Shown: positions 17,995 through 30,310, counted from the stretch's first letter. The stretch: DNA of 64,000 nt from Mariprofundus micogutta (GCF_001895085.1 NZ_BDFD01000012.1:1-64000), one strand, 5' to 3'. Made by a program: numbers and translations. The notes: generated by a model not told the origin, from the letters alone.

Positions 17995-19085
17995 TGGCCA
18001 ACAGACACCTGATTGATGAGCTACTGCTCGTTGCCAACAAAAATGGTGCTTCTGATCTGATAGTGCGAACCGGTGATCGCGTACGTATGCGTATCAATGG
18101 TGCTATCGTCACGGTTTCGCCGGACCGAATTCCGGAAATCAATCAGCCGCAGGCTATAGATATGATCCAGCACCTGTTGCACGATTTACCTTATAAACCG
18201 GATACCGCCACACTAAAAAGTTTCGACTTTCACTATTCTCTCGCCAACACATCACATTTTCGTATTCATATTATGCGAACGAACAATAATTTCGGCATTG
18301 TCGCCAGGCTCATTCCTCAGAAAATACCGGAATTTGAAGAACTGCGCCTGCCACAGGTCTTTAACGATATCATCCAGTACCGCAACGGTATCATTCTGAT
18401 GGCGGGCGCAGCTGGCTCGGGGAAAAGCACATCTCTGGCTGCCATGCTCAATCACATCATCCAACAACGGCCTGTACATGCAGTGACGCTGGAAGACCCT
18501 ATCGAATTCCGTTATGGCACGAAACACAAGGGCACGGTCAGCCAAAGAGAAATAGGCATGGATGTGGAAAGTTATAAGCAGGGTCTTGTAGATGCCATGC
18601 GCGAAACCCCCAATATCATTGTCGCAGGTGAAGCGCGCGGCCGCGAAGAAATTCAGCTGGCGATTGAAGCCAGTGAAACCGGCCACCTGGTTATGGCTAC
18701 AGTTCACGCCACCACTGCTATCGGCACGATGCAGCGCATCATGGCCTCTTTTGGTAAGGATGAGCAGGCAGGCATCCGTGAACGACTGGCCGAGAATCTG
18801 CGTGCCATCATTGTGCAAAAGCTGTTACCTCTGAAAAATGGCAAAGGGCGCATCGTTGCTCTGGAAATCATGATCAAGAATTCTGTTATCAAACATTTCA
18901 TTCTTGATCAGGATCACTGGAGTGAAATTCCACGTGCCATGGAAGAGGGTTTTAACCTCTATGGATCACAAAACTTTGATCAGCATCTGCAGCTACTGGT
19001 GGAAAATGACCTGATTGATTATGAAGAAGCTGTCGTGAATGCTGTGTTCCCTGAAGATTTCGCTATCCGCATGGGGCATGACTGA
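17994..19085 (+). CDS. Third PilT-like ATPase
   Basis: A 363-residue ATPase of the same family, clearly diverged from both upstream genes. Walker A is GAAGSGKST, the Asp box is EDPIEFRYG, and Walker B is changed to IIVAGEARGREE, where the family has GE-[IL]-R-D. The His box is HLVMATVHATT. The N-terminal domain keeps the family opening (GASDLIVRTGDRVRMRINGAIV). The core motifs are intact, so ATPase activity is likely, but the R-D to A-R-G change suggests a changed or regulatory role. It is coupled to pilU by a one-base overlap and abuts the convergent acyltransferase gene with no gap. Confidence 0.88.
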   Translation: MANRHLIDELLLVANKNGASDLIVRTGDRVRMRINGAIVTVSPDRIPEINQPQAIDMIQHLLHDLPYKPDTATLKSFDFHYSLANTSHFRIHIMRTNNNFGIVARLIPQKIPEFEELRLPQVFNDIIQYRNGIILMAGAAGSGKSTSLAAMLNHIIQQRPVHAVTLEDPIEFRYGTKHKGTVSQREIGMDVESYKQGLVDAMRETPNIIVAGEARGREEIQLAIEASETGHLVMATVHATTAIGTMQRIMASFGKDEQAGIRERLAENLRAIIVQKLLPLKNGKGRIVALEIMIKNSVIKHFILDQDHWSEIPRAMEEGFNLYGSQNFDQHLQLLVENDLIDYEEAVVNAVFPEDFAIRMGHD

Positions 19086-19733
19086 TCATAGATCAGGACT
19101 GACATCGAAACGGCTTAGATCACGGATGGCGTGACGAATCACCTGAGTATCGGCCAATATCCCCTCTTTTCCTTCTTTCTGATCCCCCATGAGCAATGGA
19201 TTCCCGACAACAATTCGGGCACGGCTGCGGCGATAGAACGGACGCCACATATGGATATGATCAAATGGCCATACACCTGAAATTCGGAATGGGATGATTG
19301 GAGCGCCAGTCTCCCGTGATATCATGGCAGCGCCGGGAAGTATCTTGTGCAATGGAATCGGCGGATTGGCGGCTCCTTCCGGAAATATACAGAGCACATT
19401 GCCCTGCTCCACTACTTCAATGGCTTTCTGCAATGCCTGTCTGTTCGCACCACCGGGACTCACTGGAATAGCTCCGACCATGTCAAAACCCCAGCGTATA
19501 TACCACATGCTCTGATAATATTCGCGGGCCATAAGAAATGACAGAGGTCGATTCACTGTTGCCTGAATCAGTATAGGATCGAGGCCGCAGATGTGATTGC
19601 CAACAAGAATCAGAGGTCCATCGGGCAGTTCAACCCTCTCTTTAGCAAGACGGTGCCAGCCCTGACTAAACAAGCGGGCAATCGCGCGTAAAAACACATT
19701 TGGTCCCTTCGATTCAGACACGCTTTTCTTCAT
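19086..19733 (-). CDS. 1-acyl-glycerol-3-phosphate acyltransferase-like protein (PlsC family)
   Basis: A 215-residue PlsC-type acyltransferase. Motif I is NHICGLD (the catalytic N-H-x4-D), motif III is FPEGAA, and a PIIPFRISG strand stands in the motif IV position. Family members move acyl chains onto lysophosphatidate or other lysolipids at the inner membrane. The substrate cannot be told from sequence. No membrane helix is obvious beyond one hydrophobic patch. The gene stands alone between the pilus ATPases (convergent, zero gap) and a divergent sensor kinase. The ribosome site is weak. Confidence 0.82.
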   Translation of the reverse strand: MKKSVSESKGPNVFLRAIARLFSQGWHRLAKERVELPDGPLILVGNHICGLDPILIQATVNRPLSFLMAREYYQSMWYIRWGFDMVGAIPVSPGGANRQALQKAIEVVEQGNVLCIFPEGAANPPIPLHKILPGAAMISRETGAPIIPFRISGVWPFDHIHMWRPFYRRSRARIVVGNPLLMGDQKEGKEGILADTQVIRHAIRDLSRFDVSPDL

Positions 19734-19952
19734 TCCGTTTCATTGCTTAGAGAGTGCCTCGGCTGAAATTTATATCAATACTGCAGAGAGTTTTTGATAG
19801 TCATTCGAATCTATTTTACCTGTACCTCTCCCATAGAATAATCATCTCTTTTCTTAATATAACTTGCACATTGAAAAATCTTTCACTATACCTTGCCAGC
19901 TAAGCACATAAATATTATGTGTTTATGGCTGATCACTTCGGGAGCAATAGAT

Positions 19953-21617
19953 ATGGTGAACGATTCGCAACAGCGTGTTCAGAAACTCCTGAACACGATT
20001 GATAGCCTCTCCGCATCCGGAGTCAGTGAACAGGTTAGAGAATTACTCGAACTCAACCAGAAATTGCAAAGTGAGATCATCGAGCGCGAAAAAGCTGAAT
20101 CAGAGCTATTGAAATTATCACAAGCTGTTGAACATGCCGGTGATGCAGTACTCATCACCGATCGCAATGCCAATATCGAATATGTTAATCCGGCCTTCAC
20201 ACTTGTAACCGGTTACAAAGCTGAAGAAGTGATTGGAAAAAACCCGCGCATTCTCAAAAGCACAGCTCAGGATGAGTCAGTTTATACTGATCTATGGCAA
20301 ACGATTTCGAACGGAAAGACATGGCGCGGTTCGATGATAGAACGGCGTAAAAATGGTACTTTTTACCCGGCAAACATCTCCATTGCACCGATCAAAAACC
20401 ATAATGGTGAAATTACCCATTTTGTTTCTATTCAGCACGATGCTTCCGAGCGCCAGGAGCTGGAGGAGCGCATGCGCGAGTCGCAAAAAATGGAAGCTCT
20501 GGGCGTACTCGTTGGCGGAATCGCCCATGATTTCAACAATATGTTGACTGGCTTAACAGGTAACCTGTTTATAGCCAGAAGAAAGTTGAAAGACAACGAA
20601 GCAGCATCTGACAGCATTGCCAATGCCGAGCAAATTACCAAAACCGCATCTGAGATGGTAAAACAATTATTAAAGTTTGCCCGTAAGGATGTTATTCAAG
20701 TACACCCGTTCGAATTCAAACCTTTTATCCGGCAAGCCATTCAATTGGCAGAAATCAGTATTCCCGATGACATTCAGGTTCTGTTCAAGATTTGTGATGA
20801 TGAGCTGATAGTTCAGGCAGATACAACACAACTTCAACAGATCATTATGAATCTGTTTAATAATGCCCGCGATGCATTGATTGAAAAAAGTGATGCACAA
20901 AAAACAATATCACTGACTGTAAGCAGCTACAAACCTGACTCAGCATTTAAGCAGCGTTTCACGTGCCTCACTTCTGACAAAATGGTACATTTAACTGTTG
21001 CAGACAATGGCTGTGGCATTCCTGCTGAACATATCAATAAAGTGACAGAGCCCTTTTTCACCACCAAGGGCGTAGGCAAAGGCACGGGTCTTGGACTGTC
21101 CATGGTATACAGCTCAATCCGTTCACTTGGTGGTATTCTGGACATCACCAGCACAGTGGGTGAAGGCACAGTATTCCATATTTATCTGCCGACGATTAAA
21201 TCCGATGCCCTCTATAACCATAGTGAAAATGATAATCACATCAGCTATGGAAAAGGTGAAAGCATCCTTATTGTAGATGACGACCCGGTCGTGCGCATGT
21301 CCGGCCGCAGTGTACTTGAAAGCCTGGGATATAAAGTATTTGAGGCCAGTGACGGGTTTGAAGCGGTACAAACATTCAACCGTCACCAGCATGATATTGA
21401 TCTGGTCATTCTCGATCTGATCATGCCCCGCCTTGGTGGTGTGCAAGCCGCTGAACGCATGCGGGAAATCAATCCCGCACTTCCAACAATATTTGTCACA
21501 AGCTACGAACAAAAATCACTGCAACAGCATCAACCAAAACCCGGATCAGTTACGTTATCCAAACCCTACTCGATCCACAATCTGAGTCAGACCCTACGCA
21601 GCCAGTTACAAAACTGA
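19953..21617 (+). CDS. Hybrid sensor histidine kinase (PAS-HisKA-ATPase-receiver)
   Basis: A 554-residue cytoplasmic hybrid kinase: an N-terminal coiled coil (1-50), a PAS domain (AVEHAGDAVLITDRN through the PAC end), a phospho-His motif GGIAHDFNNML, the ATPase (NLFNNARDA N box; DNGCGIP; GTGLGLSMV) and a C-terminal receiver with Asp in VILDLIMPRLGG. The ATG at 19953 has GGGAG eight bases before it; the frame also runs upstream to 19893 without support. No DNA-binding partner is adjacent. Two other kinases in this window (30932, 37389) share the same tail layout, suggesting a paralogous set. Confidence 0.9.
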   Translation: MVNDSQQRVQKLLNTIDSLSASGVSEQVRELLELNQKLQSEIIEREKAESELLKLSQAVEHAGDAVLITDRNANIEYVNPAFTLVTGYKAEEVIGKNPRILKSTAQDESVYTDLWQTISNGKTWRGSMIERRKNGTFYPANISIAPIKNHNGEITHFVSIQHDASERQELEERMRESQKMEALGVLVGGIAHDFNNMLTGLTGNLFIARRKLKDNEAASDSIANAEQITKTASEMVKQLLKFARKDVIQVHPFEFKPFIRQAIQLAEISIPDDIQVLFKICDDELIVQADTTQLQQIIMNLFNNARDALIEKSDAQKTISLTVSSYKPDSAFKQRFTCLTSDKMVHLTVADNGCGIPAEHINKVTEPFFTTKGVGKGTGLGLSMVYSSIRSLGGILDITSTVGEGTVFHIYLPTIKSDALYNHSENDNHISYGKGESILIVDDDPVVRMSGRSVLESLGYKVFEASDGFEAVQTFNRHQHDIDLVILDLIMPRLGGVQAAERMREINPALPTIFVTSYEQKSLQQHQPKPGSVTLSKPYSIHNLSQTLRSQLQN

Positions 21618-23804
21618 TTATTCAGCCTCTGGTTGCAGGATCACGCAGGAGAGCGGTGGCAAGGTCATCAAGATCGAATGCGGCTGATTCATCCAGCTTT
21701 GATTATCCGCAGTTACGCCACCGGCATTGCCAATGTTGGTACCACCATAGATCTCCGAATCAGTATTCATAATCTCTTTATACAGCCCGGCTTTTGGCAC
21801 GCCTACTCTGTAATCATGACGAGGTACCGGCGTGAGGTTCATCGCCACAACGACGATTCCACCGTTTTTGTCACGTCTCACATAAGAGAGCAGAGAGCGG
21901 TCTGCATCGTTGCAATCCAGCCACTCAAAACCACCGCCATCAAAATCAACCTCATGAAAAGCAGGTACATCCTTATAGATATGATTCATGTCCCGCTGCA
22001 TCAGTTGCAGGCCACGATGCGGCATAAAGTTGGCCTGATCCCATGACAAAGAACTGTCGAAATTCCACTCCGGCCACTGACCGAACTCCAACCCCATGAA
22101 CTGTAGCTTCTTGCCCGGATGTGAATACATATACGCATATAGCAGGCGCAGATTGGCAAATTTCTGCCAATCATCACCCGGCATTTTCTCCGGCATTGAA
22201 CCTTTTCCATGCACGATTTCATCATGTGAAAACGGCAGAATGAAATTCTCGGTGAAGGCATAGACCATCGAAAAAGTCAGTGCATGGTGATGGTAGGAGC
22301 GATGCACCGGATCATTCTCGAAATAGGACAGGGTGTCATTCATCCAACCCATATTCCATTTCATGGTAAAGCCAAGACCGCCAAGATAGGTCGGGCGACT
22401 AACCATAGGCCATGACGTTGATTCTTCCGCCATGGTTACAGTGCCCGGAAAACGCTCGTGCACGAGATGGTTGAACTGTTTTAGAAACTCAACGGCCTCA
22501 AGGTTTTCACGCCCGCCATATTTATTCGGCATCCACTCACCATCTTCACGCGAATAATCCAGATAAAGCATTGAAGCCACGGCATCAACACGCAGGCCAT
22601 CAATATGAAACTCATCCAGCCAGAACAGCGCCGATGCAATAAGGAAGTTGCGTACTTCATTGCGACCGAAATTGAAGATATAAGTTCCCCAATCCTTGTG
22701 CTCGCCGAGACGCGGGTCTTCATGTTCATACAAAGGTGTGCCGTCGAAACGTGCAAGCCCGTGTGAATCTTTCGGGAAATGAGCCGGCACCCAGTCAAGG
22801 AAGACACCGATATCATTCTGATGACAATAATCCACAAAATAGCGGAAATCATCGGGAGATCCGAAACGGCTCGTTGGTGCGAAATAACCGACAGTCTGAT
22901 AACCCCAGGAGCCGTCAAACGGATGTTCTGTTACCGGCATCAGTTCGATATGGGTGTACCCCATCCACTGGCAATATTCGACCATCTGGTGCGCCAGATC
23001 GCGGTAGCTCAAATAATCAGCACCCGCCCTGCGCCATGATCCCAGATGTACCTCATAGATATTCATCGGTTTATCTGCAGCCTGTGTTTCAGGCAGCGAT
23101 GTTACCCAGGCCTGGTCGCCCCACTCATACTTGCGTGGATTATGCACAACACTGGCTGTGTTCGGTCGTACTTCCATCTGCTGCGCATAAGGATCGGTTT
23201 TTTCTAGAATATCACCGTCACGGGTACGAATTTCGAATTTATATACCTCGGATTCACATAAACCCGGTGCAAATACTTCCCATACACCTGAAGAACCACG
23301 CATACGCATCTGATGCTCACGTCCATCCCAGTGATTGAAATTTCCCACCACACTGACACGCGTAGCTGATGGTGCCCAAACGGCAAAAGCAACACCCCGG
23401 ACACCCTCATGTTCACGCACATGTGCGCCCATGATATTATATTTTTCGAAATGGTTGCCCTCTCCGATCAGATGCAGATCCATCTCACCCAGAGTCGGAG
23501 CAAAGCGGTACACATCCTCTTCTTCCCACTGATGCCCATCTTTATTTTCAATACGAAAACGATAGTCCGTTTCAAAATCGCCTTTTTTCCAATGCAGTTT
23601 GAAGATATCACTACCTTCGATCCGGGGCATGGCAATCGCTTTCTCATCAGCAACAAGAAGCCACATCTTCTCGGCGCGGGGTTTAAATGCACGCACCACC
23701 ACGCCACTTTCAGCATGATAATGTCTGCCCAGCCAGCCGAAAGGATCGTGACTTCTGGATTCTACAATGGCCCATGCTTCGGGGGGTAGGATAGGACGTT
23801 TCAT
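21618..23804 (-). CDS. glgB: 1,4-alpha-glucan branching enzyme GlgB
   Basis: A 728-residue GH13 enzyme that makes alpha-1,6 branches in glycogen. It has two N-terminal carbohydrate-binding beta domains (the second with [24 protein letters not shown]). The barrel holds [14 protein letters not shown], the nucleophile Asp in [14 protein letters not shown], the acid Glu in [10 protein letters not shown] and the [12 protein letters not shown] motif. Length is that of bacterial GlgB. GAGGAA precedes the ATG. It lies 40 bases after pgm on the same strand and abuts the convergent kinase gene with no gap. Confidence 0.97.
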   Translation of the reverse strand: MKRPILPPEAWAIVESRSHDPFGWLGRHYHAESGVVVRAFKPRAEKMWLLVADEKAIAMPRIEGSDIFKLHWKKGDFETDYRFRIENKDGHQWEEEDVYRFAPTLGEMDLHLIGEGNHFEKYNIMGAHVREHEGVRGVAFAVWAPSATRVSVVGNFNHWDGREHQMRMRGSSGVWEVFAPGLCESEVYKFEIRTRDGDILEKTDPYAQQMEVRPNTASVVHNPRKYEWGDQAWVTSLPETQAADKPMNIYEVHLGSWRRAGADYLSYRDLAHQMVEYCQWMGYTHIELMPVTEHPFDGSWGYQTVGYFAPTSRFGSPDDFRYFVDYCHQNDIGVFLDWVPAHFPKDSHGLARFDGTPLYEHEDPRLGEHKDWGTYIFNFGRNEVRNFLIASALFWLDEFHIDGLRVDAVASMLYLDYSREDGEWMPNKYGGRENLEAVEFLKQFNHLVHERFPGTVTMAEESTSWPMVSRPTYLGGLGFTMKWNMGWMNDTLSYFENDPVHRSYHHHALTFSMVYAFTENFILPFSHDEIVHGKGSMPEKMPGDDWQKFANLRLLYAYMYSHPGKKLQFMGLEFGQWPEWNFDSSLSWDQANFMPHRGLQLMQRDMNHIYKDVPAFHEVDFDGGGFEWLDCNDADRSLLSYVRRDKNGGIVVVAMNLTPVPRHDYRVGVPKAGLYKEIMNTDSEIYGGTNIGNAGGVTADNQSWMNQPHSILMTLPPLSCVILQPEAE

Positions 23805-23844
23805 TCAGTTCCTCGCTTATTTGAACTCAGTTTCAACCAACGCA

Positions 23845-25554
<1,710 letters not shown>

Positions 25555-25566
25555 CTAAAACGGTGA

Positions 25567-25597
25567 TATACTTTAGCCCATCTATTAAGATGGGAGG
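25567..25597 (+). promoter_or_regulatory. glgC promoter and hairpin covering its ribosome site
   Basis: A good -10 (TATACT, 25567-25572) lies 32 bases before the glgC ATG; the -35 is poor. A perfect six-base inverted repeat follows: CCCATC (25577-25582), loop TATTAA, GATGGG (25589-25594). The right arm shares bases with the ribosome site GGGAGG (25592-25597). The expected transcript start falls at about 25579, so the hairpin would sit at the very 5' end of the message and could limit translation. It could also be a protein operator. Confidence 0.5.
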
Positions 25598-25603
25598 GTG
25601 TAC

Positions 25604-26878
25604 ATGAGTCCAACTCAGGTGGAACGCAGTGAACGCAATATCAGTAAGTTAACGTCTAATACCGTTGCTTTGGTATTAGCTGGCGGTAAAGGTTCAAGAT
25701 TAAAAGATTTGACGCAGTGGCGAACCAAACCTGCCGTACCGTTTGGAGGCAAGTTCCGCATCATCGACTTCCCTATGTCAAACTGCATCAACTCAGGTAT
25801 TCGTCGCATCTCGGTTCTAACACAGTATAAGTCTCACTCCCTGCAACGTCATTTACAACGTGGATGGTCCTTCCTCTCCGGTCAGTTCGGAGAGTTCATG
25901 GAAGTACTTTCTGCCCAGCAGCGTACCGGTGAAGGCTGGTACGAAGGTACTGCTGATGCGATCTACCAGAATCTGGACATTATCCGTCATTATGATCCGG
26001 AATATGTACTCATTCTTGCCGGTGACCACATCTACAAAATGGATTACGGTAAGATGATTGCCGCTCATGCTGCCAGAGGCGCAGATATCACTGTCGGATG
26101 TATTCCGGTTCCCCTTGCAGAAGCAACAGAGTTTGGGGTTATGGATGTGGATCACGAACATCGTATCACCGAATTTGCTGAAAAACCTGAAAATCCAAAG
26201 CCAATGGCTGACAAACCTGACAAGGCCCTCGCGTCGATGGGCATCTATGTGTTCTCGGCAGACTTCCTGCGTGAACGTCTGCTTGATGATGCCAAGCTCT
26301 CCTCATCCAGCCATGATTTCGGTAAGGACATCATTCCAACCGCCATTGAAAATGCCAATGTGTTCGCCTACCGCTTTATGAATGCCAACACAGGCGCACC
26401 GCAGTACTGGCGTGACGTAGGTACCCTTGATGCATATTGGGAAGCCAACATGGATCTGGTTACCGTTCAGCCTGACCTGGATATGTATGATAAGGACTGG
26501 CCGATCTGGACGCAGCAGGAGCAGCTACCACCAGCGAAATTCTATTTCGACGATGATAGCCGTCGTGGATATGCAGTGGATTCACTGGTTTCAGGGGGCT
26601 GTCTGATTACTGGCTCTGCCGTTCGTCGCTCGGTGCTCTTTTCCAATGTGCGCGTGCACTCTTATTCTGAAGTTGAAGATTCAGTAATTCTGCCGGATGT
26701 TGAAATCCGTCGAAACTGCAAGATCAGGAAATGTATTATCGACAAAGGTACGGTCATTCCTGAAGGCATGGTCATCGGGTATGACCTTGAAAAAGATAAA
26801 GAATGTTTCGAAGTATCTGCAAACGGCGTGGTTCTGGTTACACCGGACATGCTTGGTCAGGGATTGCATCAGCTGTAA
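25604..26878 (+). CDS. glgC: Glucose-1-phosphate adenylyltransferase GlgC
   Basis: A 424-residue enzyme that makes ADP-glucose from ATP and glucose 1-phosphate, the committed step of glycogen synthesis. It has the nucleotide loop [30 protein letters not shown], the substrate loop [19 protein letters not shown], and a left-handed beta-helix C-terminus. The ATG at 25604 has GGGAGG six bases upstream; a GTG at 25598 falls inside that site. It heads the plus-strand glycogen group and is divergent from pgm. No glycogen synthase (glgA) is in the window. Confidence 0.97.
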   Translation: MSPTQVERSERNISKLTSNTVALVLAGGKGSRLKDLTQWRTKPAVPFGGKFRIIDFPMSNCINSGIRRISVLTQYKSHSLQRHLQRGWSFLSGQFGEFMEVLSAQQRTGEGWYEGTADAIYQNLDIIRHYDPEYVLILAGDHIYKMDYGKMIAAHAARGADITVGCIPVPLAEATEFGVMDVDHEHRITEFAEKPENPKPMADKPDKALASMGIYVFSADFLRERLLDDAKLSSSSHDFGKDIIPTAIENANVFAYRFMNANTGAPQYWRDVGTLDAYWEANMDLVTVQPDLDMYDKDWPIWTQQEQLPPAKFYFDDDSRRGYAVDSLVSGGCLITGSAVRRSVLFSNVRVHSYSEVEDSVILPDVEIRRNCKIRKCIIDKGTVIPEGMVIGYDLEKDKECFEVSANGVVLVTPDMLGQGLHQL

Positions 26879-27039
26879 TCTAAACTACGAATATAACAGG
26901 GAATGGTAGCAAGAGACTGAAACATCTGTTTCGTATTCTTTAATACCGTGAATAGCAAAGGGTTGCCAATGGCAATCCTTGCTTCATTCTTCCCGACGCG
27001 AAATTCATGCACATGGACGTGCTATAAATATTAACCCCG

Positions 27040-27053
27040 GAGGCGGCCGCCTC
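27040..27053 (+). promoter_or_regulatory. Perfect 14-bp palindrome upstream of the GH57 gene
   Basis: GAGGCGG followed by its exact complement CCGCCTC, 23 bases before the start of the GH57 gene. A TATAAA at 27023-27028 could be a -10, which would place the palindrome near the transcript 5' end. It may be an operator or an mRNA hairpin. Nothing more can be said from sequence. Confidence 0.35.
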
Positions 27054-27076
27054 TACAAACCAGGAGGTTCTCAACC

Positions 27077-28768
27077 ATGTCTCAGCCCTTATCCGTTGTC
27101 TTTTACTGGCATATGCACCAGCCATTTTACTGTGAGGCTGACACAGGTCGCTATCACCTGCCCTGGGTTTATCTGCATGCCATGAAAGATTACACCGATA
27201 TGGCAGAGATTCTTGCTCAGCTACCCCGCGCTAAAGCGGTAATCAATTATGTGCCATCTCTGACGGCACAGATTGAAGATTATGCCAGCCACCTCAGAGA
27301 ATTCCTTGATGGCACTGCATCCAAGTTGAATGACCCGCTGCTGGCATCTCTGGCCGATAAGTCCGGTCAGTCCGATCAATCTTCTCGAGAATATCTGCTG
27401 GAAAGCTGTTTCCGCCTCAACCACGAACGTAATCTGCATCGTTATTCAGCCTACTCGCGTTTATGGAATATGGCTGAACATGCCAAAAACAATGATGCTC
27501 AGGATTACCTTGGCGACAGCTTCTTTACCGACCTGGTTACCTGGTATCATCTTGCCTGGCTTGGGGAAACAGTACGAAACCATAACTTTGTTGCCAGAAG
27601 ATTGATTGAAAAGGCCCGTAACTTCTCCTATCAGGATCGACGTGATCTGCTCACGCTGATTGCATCACTTCTGTCCGAGATTCCGGCTATGCATCGCCGT
27701 CTGGTGGAATCCGGCAAAATCGAATTAACCACAACACCATACGCCCATCCGATCATTCCGCTCATGCTTGATTTTAATACAGCACGTGAAACTGTGGCTG
27801 ATGCCCTGATTCCCGATGAACAGTATCCGGGTGGCCGCGAACGCGCGCTGGACCACATCACACTGGGTCAGAAAACACATCAGCAAACCTTCGGACACGC
27901 TGCCAAAGGCTGCTGGCCTGCTGAAGGTGCCGTTTCCGATGCAACGCTGGCTCTATTGGGGCAATCCGGGTTTCAGTGGTGTGCAACCGGTGAATCGGTA
28001 TTGCACCACTCATTGAAATATAATCTGCGTGAACAACAGGGGAACCGCGATCTTTACCACCCCTGGCTGGTCGGTGAAGGTGAAGAAGAGATTACCTGTT
28101 TCTTCCGCGACGACCGTCTTTCCGACCTGCTCGGCTTTGAATACAGCCGCTGGAACACATCTGATGCAATCAACAATTTCATGCATGAACTGGCCGGTAT
28201 CCGCCACAGAACCATGGGCATGGATGCACCCGTAGTCGCCATTATTATGGACGGTGAAAATGCTTGGGAACATTACCATGAGAACGCCCTGCCATTTTTG
28301 ACCAAACTGTATCAAAGTATTTCTGAGCATGATGAATATGAACTGACCACATTCAGTGAGTATCTGGACAAACATCCGGCCACAGAAAAACTGCCTAAAC
28401 TGACTGCCGGTTCATGGGTATATGGTAACCTTTCCACATGGATCGGTGACAAGGCCAAAACCCGTGCCTGGGAATTGCTGATTGAAGCGAAAAAAGCCTT
28501 CGATGCACAGCAGGGTCATCTCAACGAAGAACAACTTGAAGCTGCAACCGAACAATTGCGTATTTGCGAAGGTTCGGACTGGTGCTGGTGGTTTGGGGAT
28601 TATAATCCGGGTGCTGCAGTGCGCGATTTTGATAACCTGTACCGCAGACATTTAAAGAAACTGTACCTGTTGATCGACTCTCCGGTTCCTGCCTCTCTGG
28701 ATGAAACCATTTCACAAGGTGGTGGTGATGCAGAAGGTGGCGGCACCATGCGTCGTGGCGGAGCTTAA
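27077..28768 (+). CDS. Glycoside hydrolase family 57 protein (alpha-amylase or glucanotransferase type)
   Basis: A 563-residue GH57 enzyme. Family signs: the opening VVFYWHMHQPFYC (conserved HxHQP), YTDMAEIL, the candidate nucleophile region GCWPAEGAVSD and the MDGENAWEHY stretch holding the candidate acid Asp. GH57 enzymes hydrolyse or transfer alpha-1,4 (some alpha-1,6) glucans with retention. The exact activity here is open. No signal peptide is present, so it should act on internal glycogen. Its tail is Gly-rich (GGGDAEGGG). AGGAGG stands 11 bases before the ATG. It lies between glgC and malQ on the same strand. Confidence 0.92.
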   Translation: MSQPLSVVFYWHMHQPFYCEADTGRYHLPWVYLHAMKDYTDMAEILAQLPRAKAVINYVPSLTAQIEDYASHLREFLDGTASKLNDPLLASLADKSGQSDQSSREYLLESCFRLNHERNLHRYSAYSRLWNMAEHAKNNDAQDYLGDSFFTDLVTWYHLAWLGETVRNHNFVARRLIEKARNFSYQDRRDLLTLIASLLSEIPAMHRRLVESGKIELTTTPYAHPIIPLMLDFNTARETVADALIPDEQYPGGRERALDHITLGQKTHQQTFGHAAKGCWPAEGAVSDATLALLGQSGFQWCATGESVLHHSLKYNLREQQGNRDLYHPWLVGEGEEEITCFFRDDRLSDLLGFEYSRWNTSDAINNFMHELAGIRHRTMGMDAPVVAIIMDGENAWEHYHENALPFLTKLYQSISEHDEYELTTFSEYLDKHPATEKLPKLTAGSWVYGNLSTWIGDKAKTRAWELLIEAKKAFDAQQGHLNEEQLEAATEQLRICEGSDWCWWFGDYNPGAAVRDFDNLYRRHLKKLYLLIDSPVPASLDETISQGGGDAEGGGTMRRGGA

Positions 28769-28816
28769 GCAGCGTGCCCATGAATATAACAACCCACCCA
28801 TTATAAAGGACTGAAT

Positions 28817-30295
28817 ATGAATGCATGGCTGGATCACCGAAGCTCGGCAGCACTTCTGCACATTACATCCCTACCCGGCCCGTTCCATAAAGGTGTATTG
28901 GGTGCGGAAGCACGCTCGTTTATCCAGCATTTGCATGATTCCGGATTCCGGATCTGGCAGTTCCTGCCATTAGGGCCAACACATGGGCATGGTTCCCCGT
29001 ATGAGTCACTCTCCTCTTTTGCCGGTAACCCTGAACTCATTGACCTCAGAGAATGTGTTCAGCATGGCTGGCTCTCAGAAGATGATCTCAGCCGCTGCGA
29101 CACTGCACAACTGCATGAAGCTCTGCGTTACAAAGCGGGCAAACAGTTCTGGGCGCAGGTTGAACAGCAAGCTGAAATTGCTCAAAAAGTTGATAATTTC
29201 AGCAATACCAACAGTTACTGGCTGGATGATTATGCCCTGTTCTTTGCACTGAAAAATGCATTCCGTGATCGTGCCTGGTGGCAATGGCCGCAGGAGTTGC
29301 GTGACAGGAAAAAGAAAGCGCTAAAGCTGGCAAAAACAGAGCATATCAAACAGATCAGGCAGGCCATATTTGAACAGTACCTGTTCGATTGTCAGTGGCA
29401 GTCTTTAAAGAGACATGCAGAAGCACACGGAATTCAGCTATTCGGTGACCTGCCCATTTATGTAGCACACGACTCCGCTGATGTCTGGGCGAATCGCGAG
29501 TATTTCACGGTCAATAAATATGGCCTGTGCGATGAAGTTGCCGGTGTGCCGCCTGACTATTTTTCTGAAACAGGGCAGCGCTGGGGAAATCCACTCTACC
29601 TATGGGACAAACTGCAGGCTGATGATTTCAGTTGGTGGGTGCAGCGCGTAAAACGGCAACTGGATCGTATGCATATGCTGCGCATCGACCATTTTCGCGC
29701 CCTGGAAGCATTCTGGGTCATCCCCGGTGAAAGTGAGGATGGTATCATCGGTGAGTGGCGGGAAGCCCCTGGAGATGCACTGCTGCAAACCCTCAACGAC
29801 AAGCTGGGCAAGCTGCCGTTAATCGCAGAGGATCTTGGCATCATCACTGATGAAGTGACTGCACTGCGTGAAAAGTTTGAATTGCCCGGCATGAAAATTC
29901 TGCTGTTCGCCTTTGGCGGCGATGAAAGCAATCCGTATCTGCCGGAGAATCACGAAGAAAATAGCGTGGTGTATACCGGCACGCATGATAACGACACGAC
30001 ACTGGGCTGGTTCGATCAGGCCGATGAACATGTGCGTAAACATGCGCTTACTGTTCTGGGTGCCGAAGAGGAAGATATGCCATGGGCCATGATTGAATGC
30101 GCCATGGCTTCAGTAGCCAGGATGGCTGTGATTCCGATGCAGGATCTGCTGGAACTGGGTACAGAGGCGAAATTCAATACGCCCGGCACACTGGAAAATA
30201 ACTGGTGCTGGCGCATGTCTTTCATGCCTGAAGCAGGCAGTCTGTGCTGGACTCAGTCCAAAAAGCTGAACGTGAAATACGGACGCTGCGATTAA
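28817..30295 (+). CDS. malQ: 4-alpha-glucanotransferase MalQ
   Basis: A 492-residue GH77 amylomaltase that transfers maltodextrin segments between chains. It has GSPYESLSSFAGNP near residue 55, the nucleophile Asp in MLRIDHFRALEAFW, the acid/base Glu in LIAEDLGIIT and the third acid in GTHDNDTTLGW. Length matches bacterial MalQ (about 500). An AAGGA site lies just before the ATG. With GH57 and glgB it can remodel glycogen and dextrins inside the cell. It is followed after 15 bases by the YjdF-like membrane gene. Confidence 0.96.
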   Translation: MNAWLDHRSSAALLHITSLPGPFHKGVLGAEARSFIQHLHDSGFRIWQFLPLGPTHGHGSPYESLSSFAGNPELIDLRECVQHGWLSEDDLSRCDTAQLHEALRYKAGKQFWAQVEQQAEIAQKVDNFSNTNSYWLDDYALFFALKNAFRDRAWWQWPQELRDRKKKALKLAKTEHIKQIRQAIFEQYLFDCQWQSLKRHAEAHGIQLFGDLPIYVAHDSADVWANREYFTVNKYGLCDEVAGVPPDYFSETGQRWGNPLYLWDKLQADDFSWWVQRVKRQLDRMHMLRIDHFRALEAFWVIPGESEDGIIGEWREAPGDALLQTLNDKLGKLPLIAEDLGIITDEVTALREKFELPGMKILLFAFGGDESNPYLPENHEENSVVYTGTHDNDTTLGWFDQADEHVRKHALTVLGAEEEDMPWAMIECAMASVARMAVIPMQDLLELGTEAKFNTPGTLENNWCWRMSFMPEAGSLCWTQSKKLNVKYGRCD

Positions 30296-30310
30296 CAGGA
30301 GAACGCCGGC

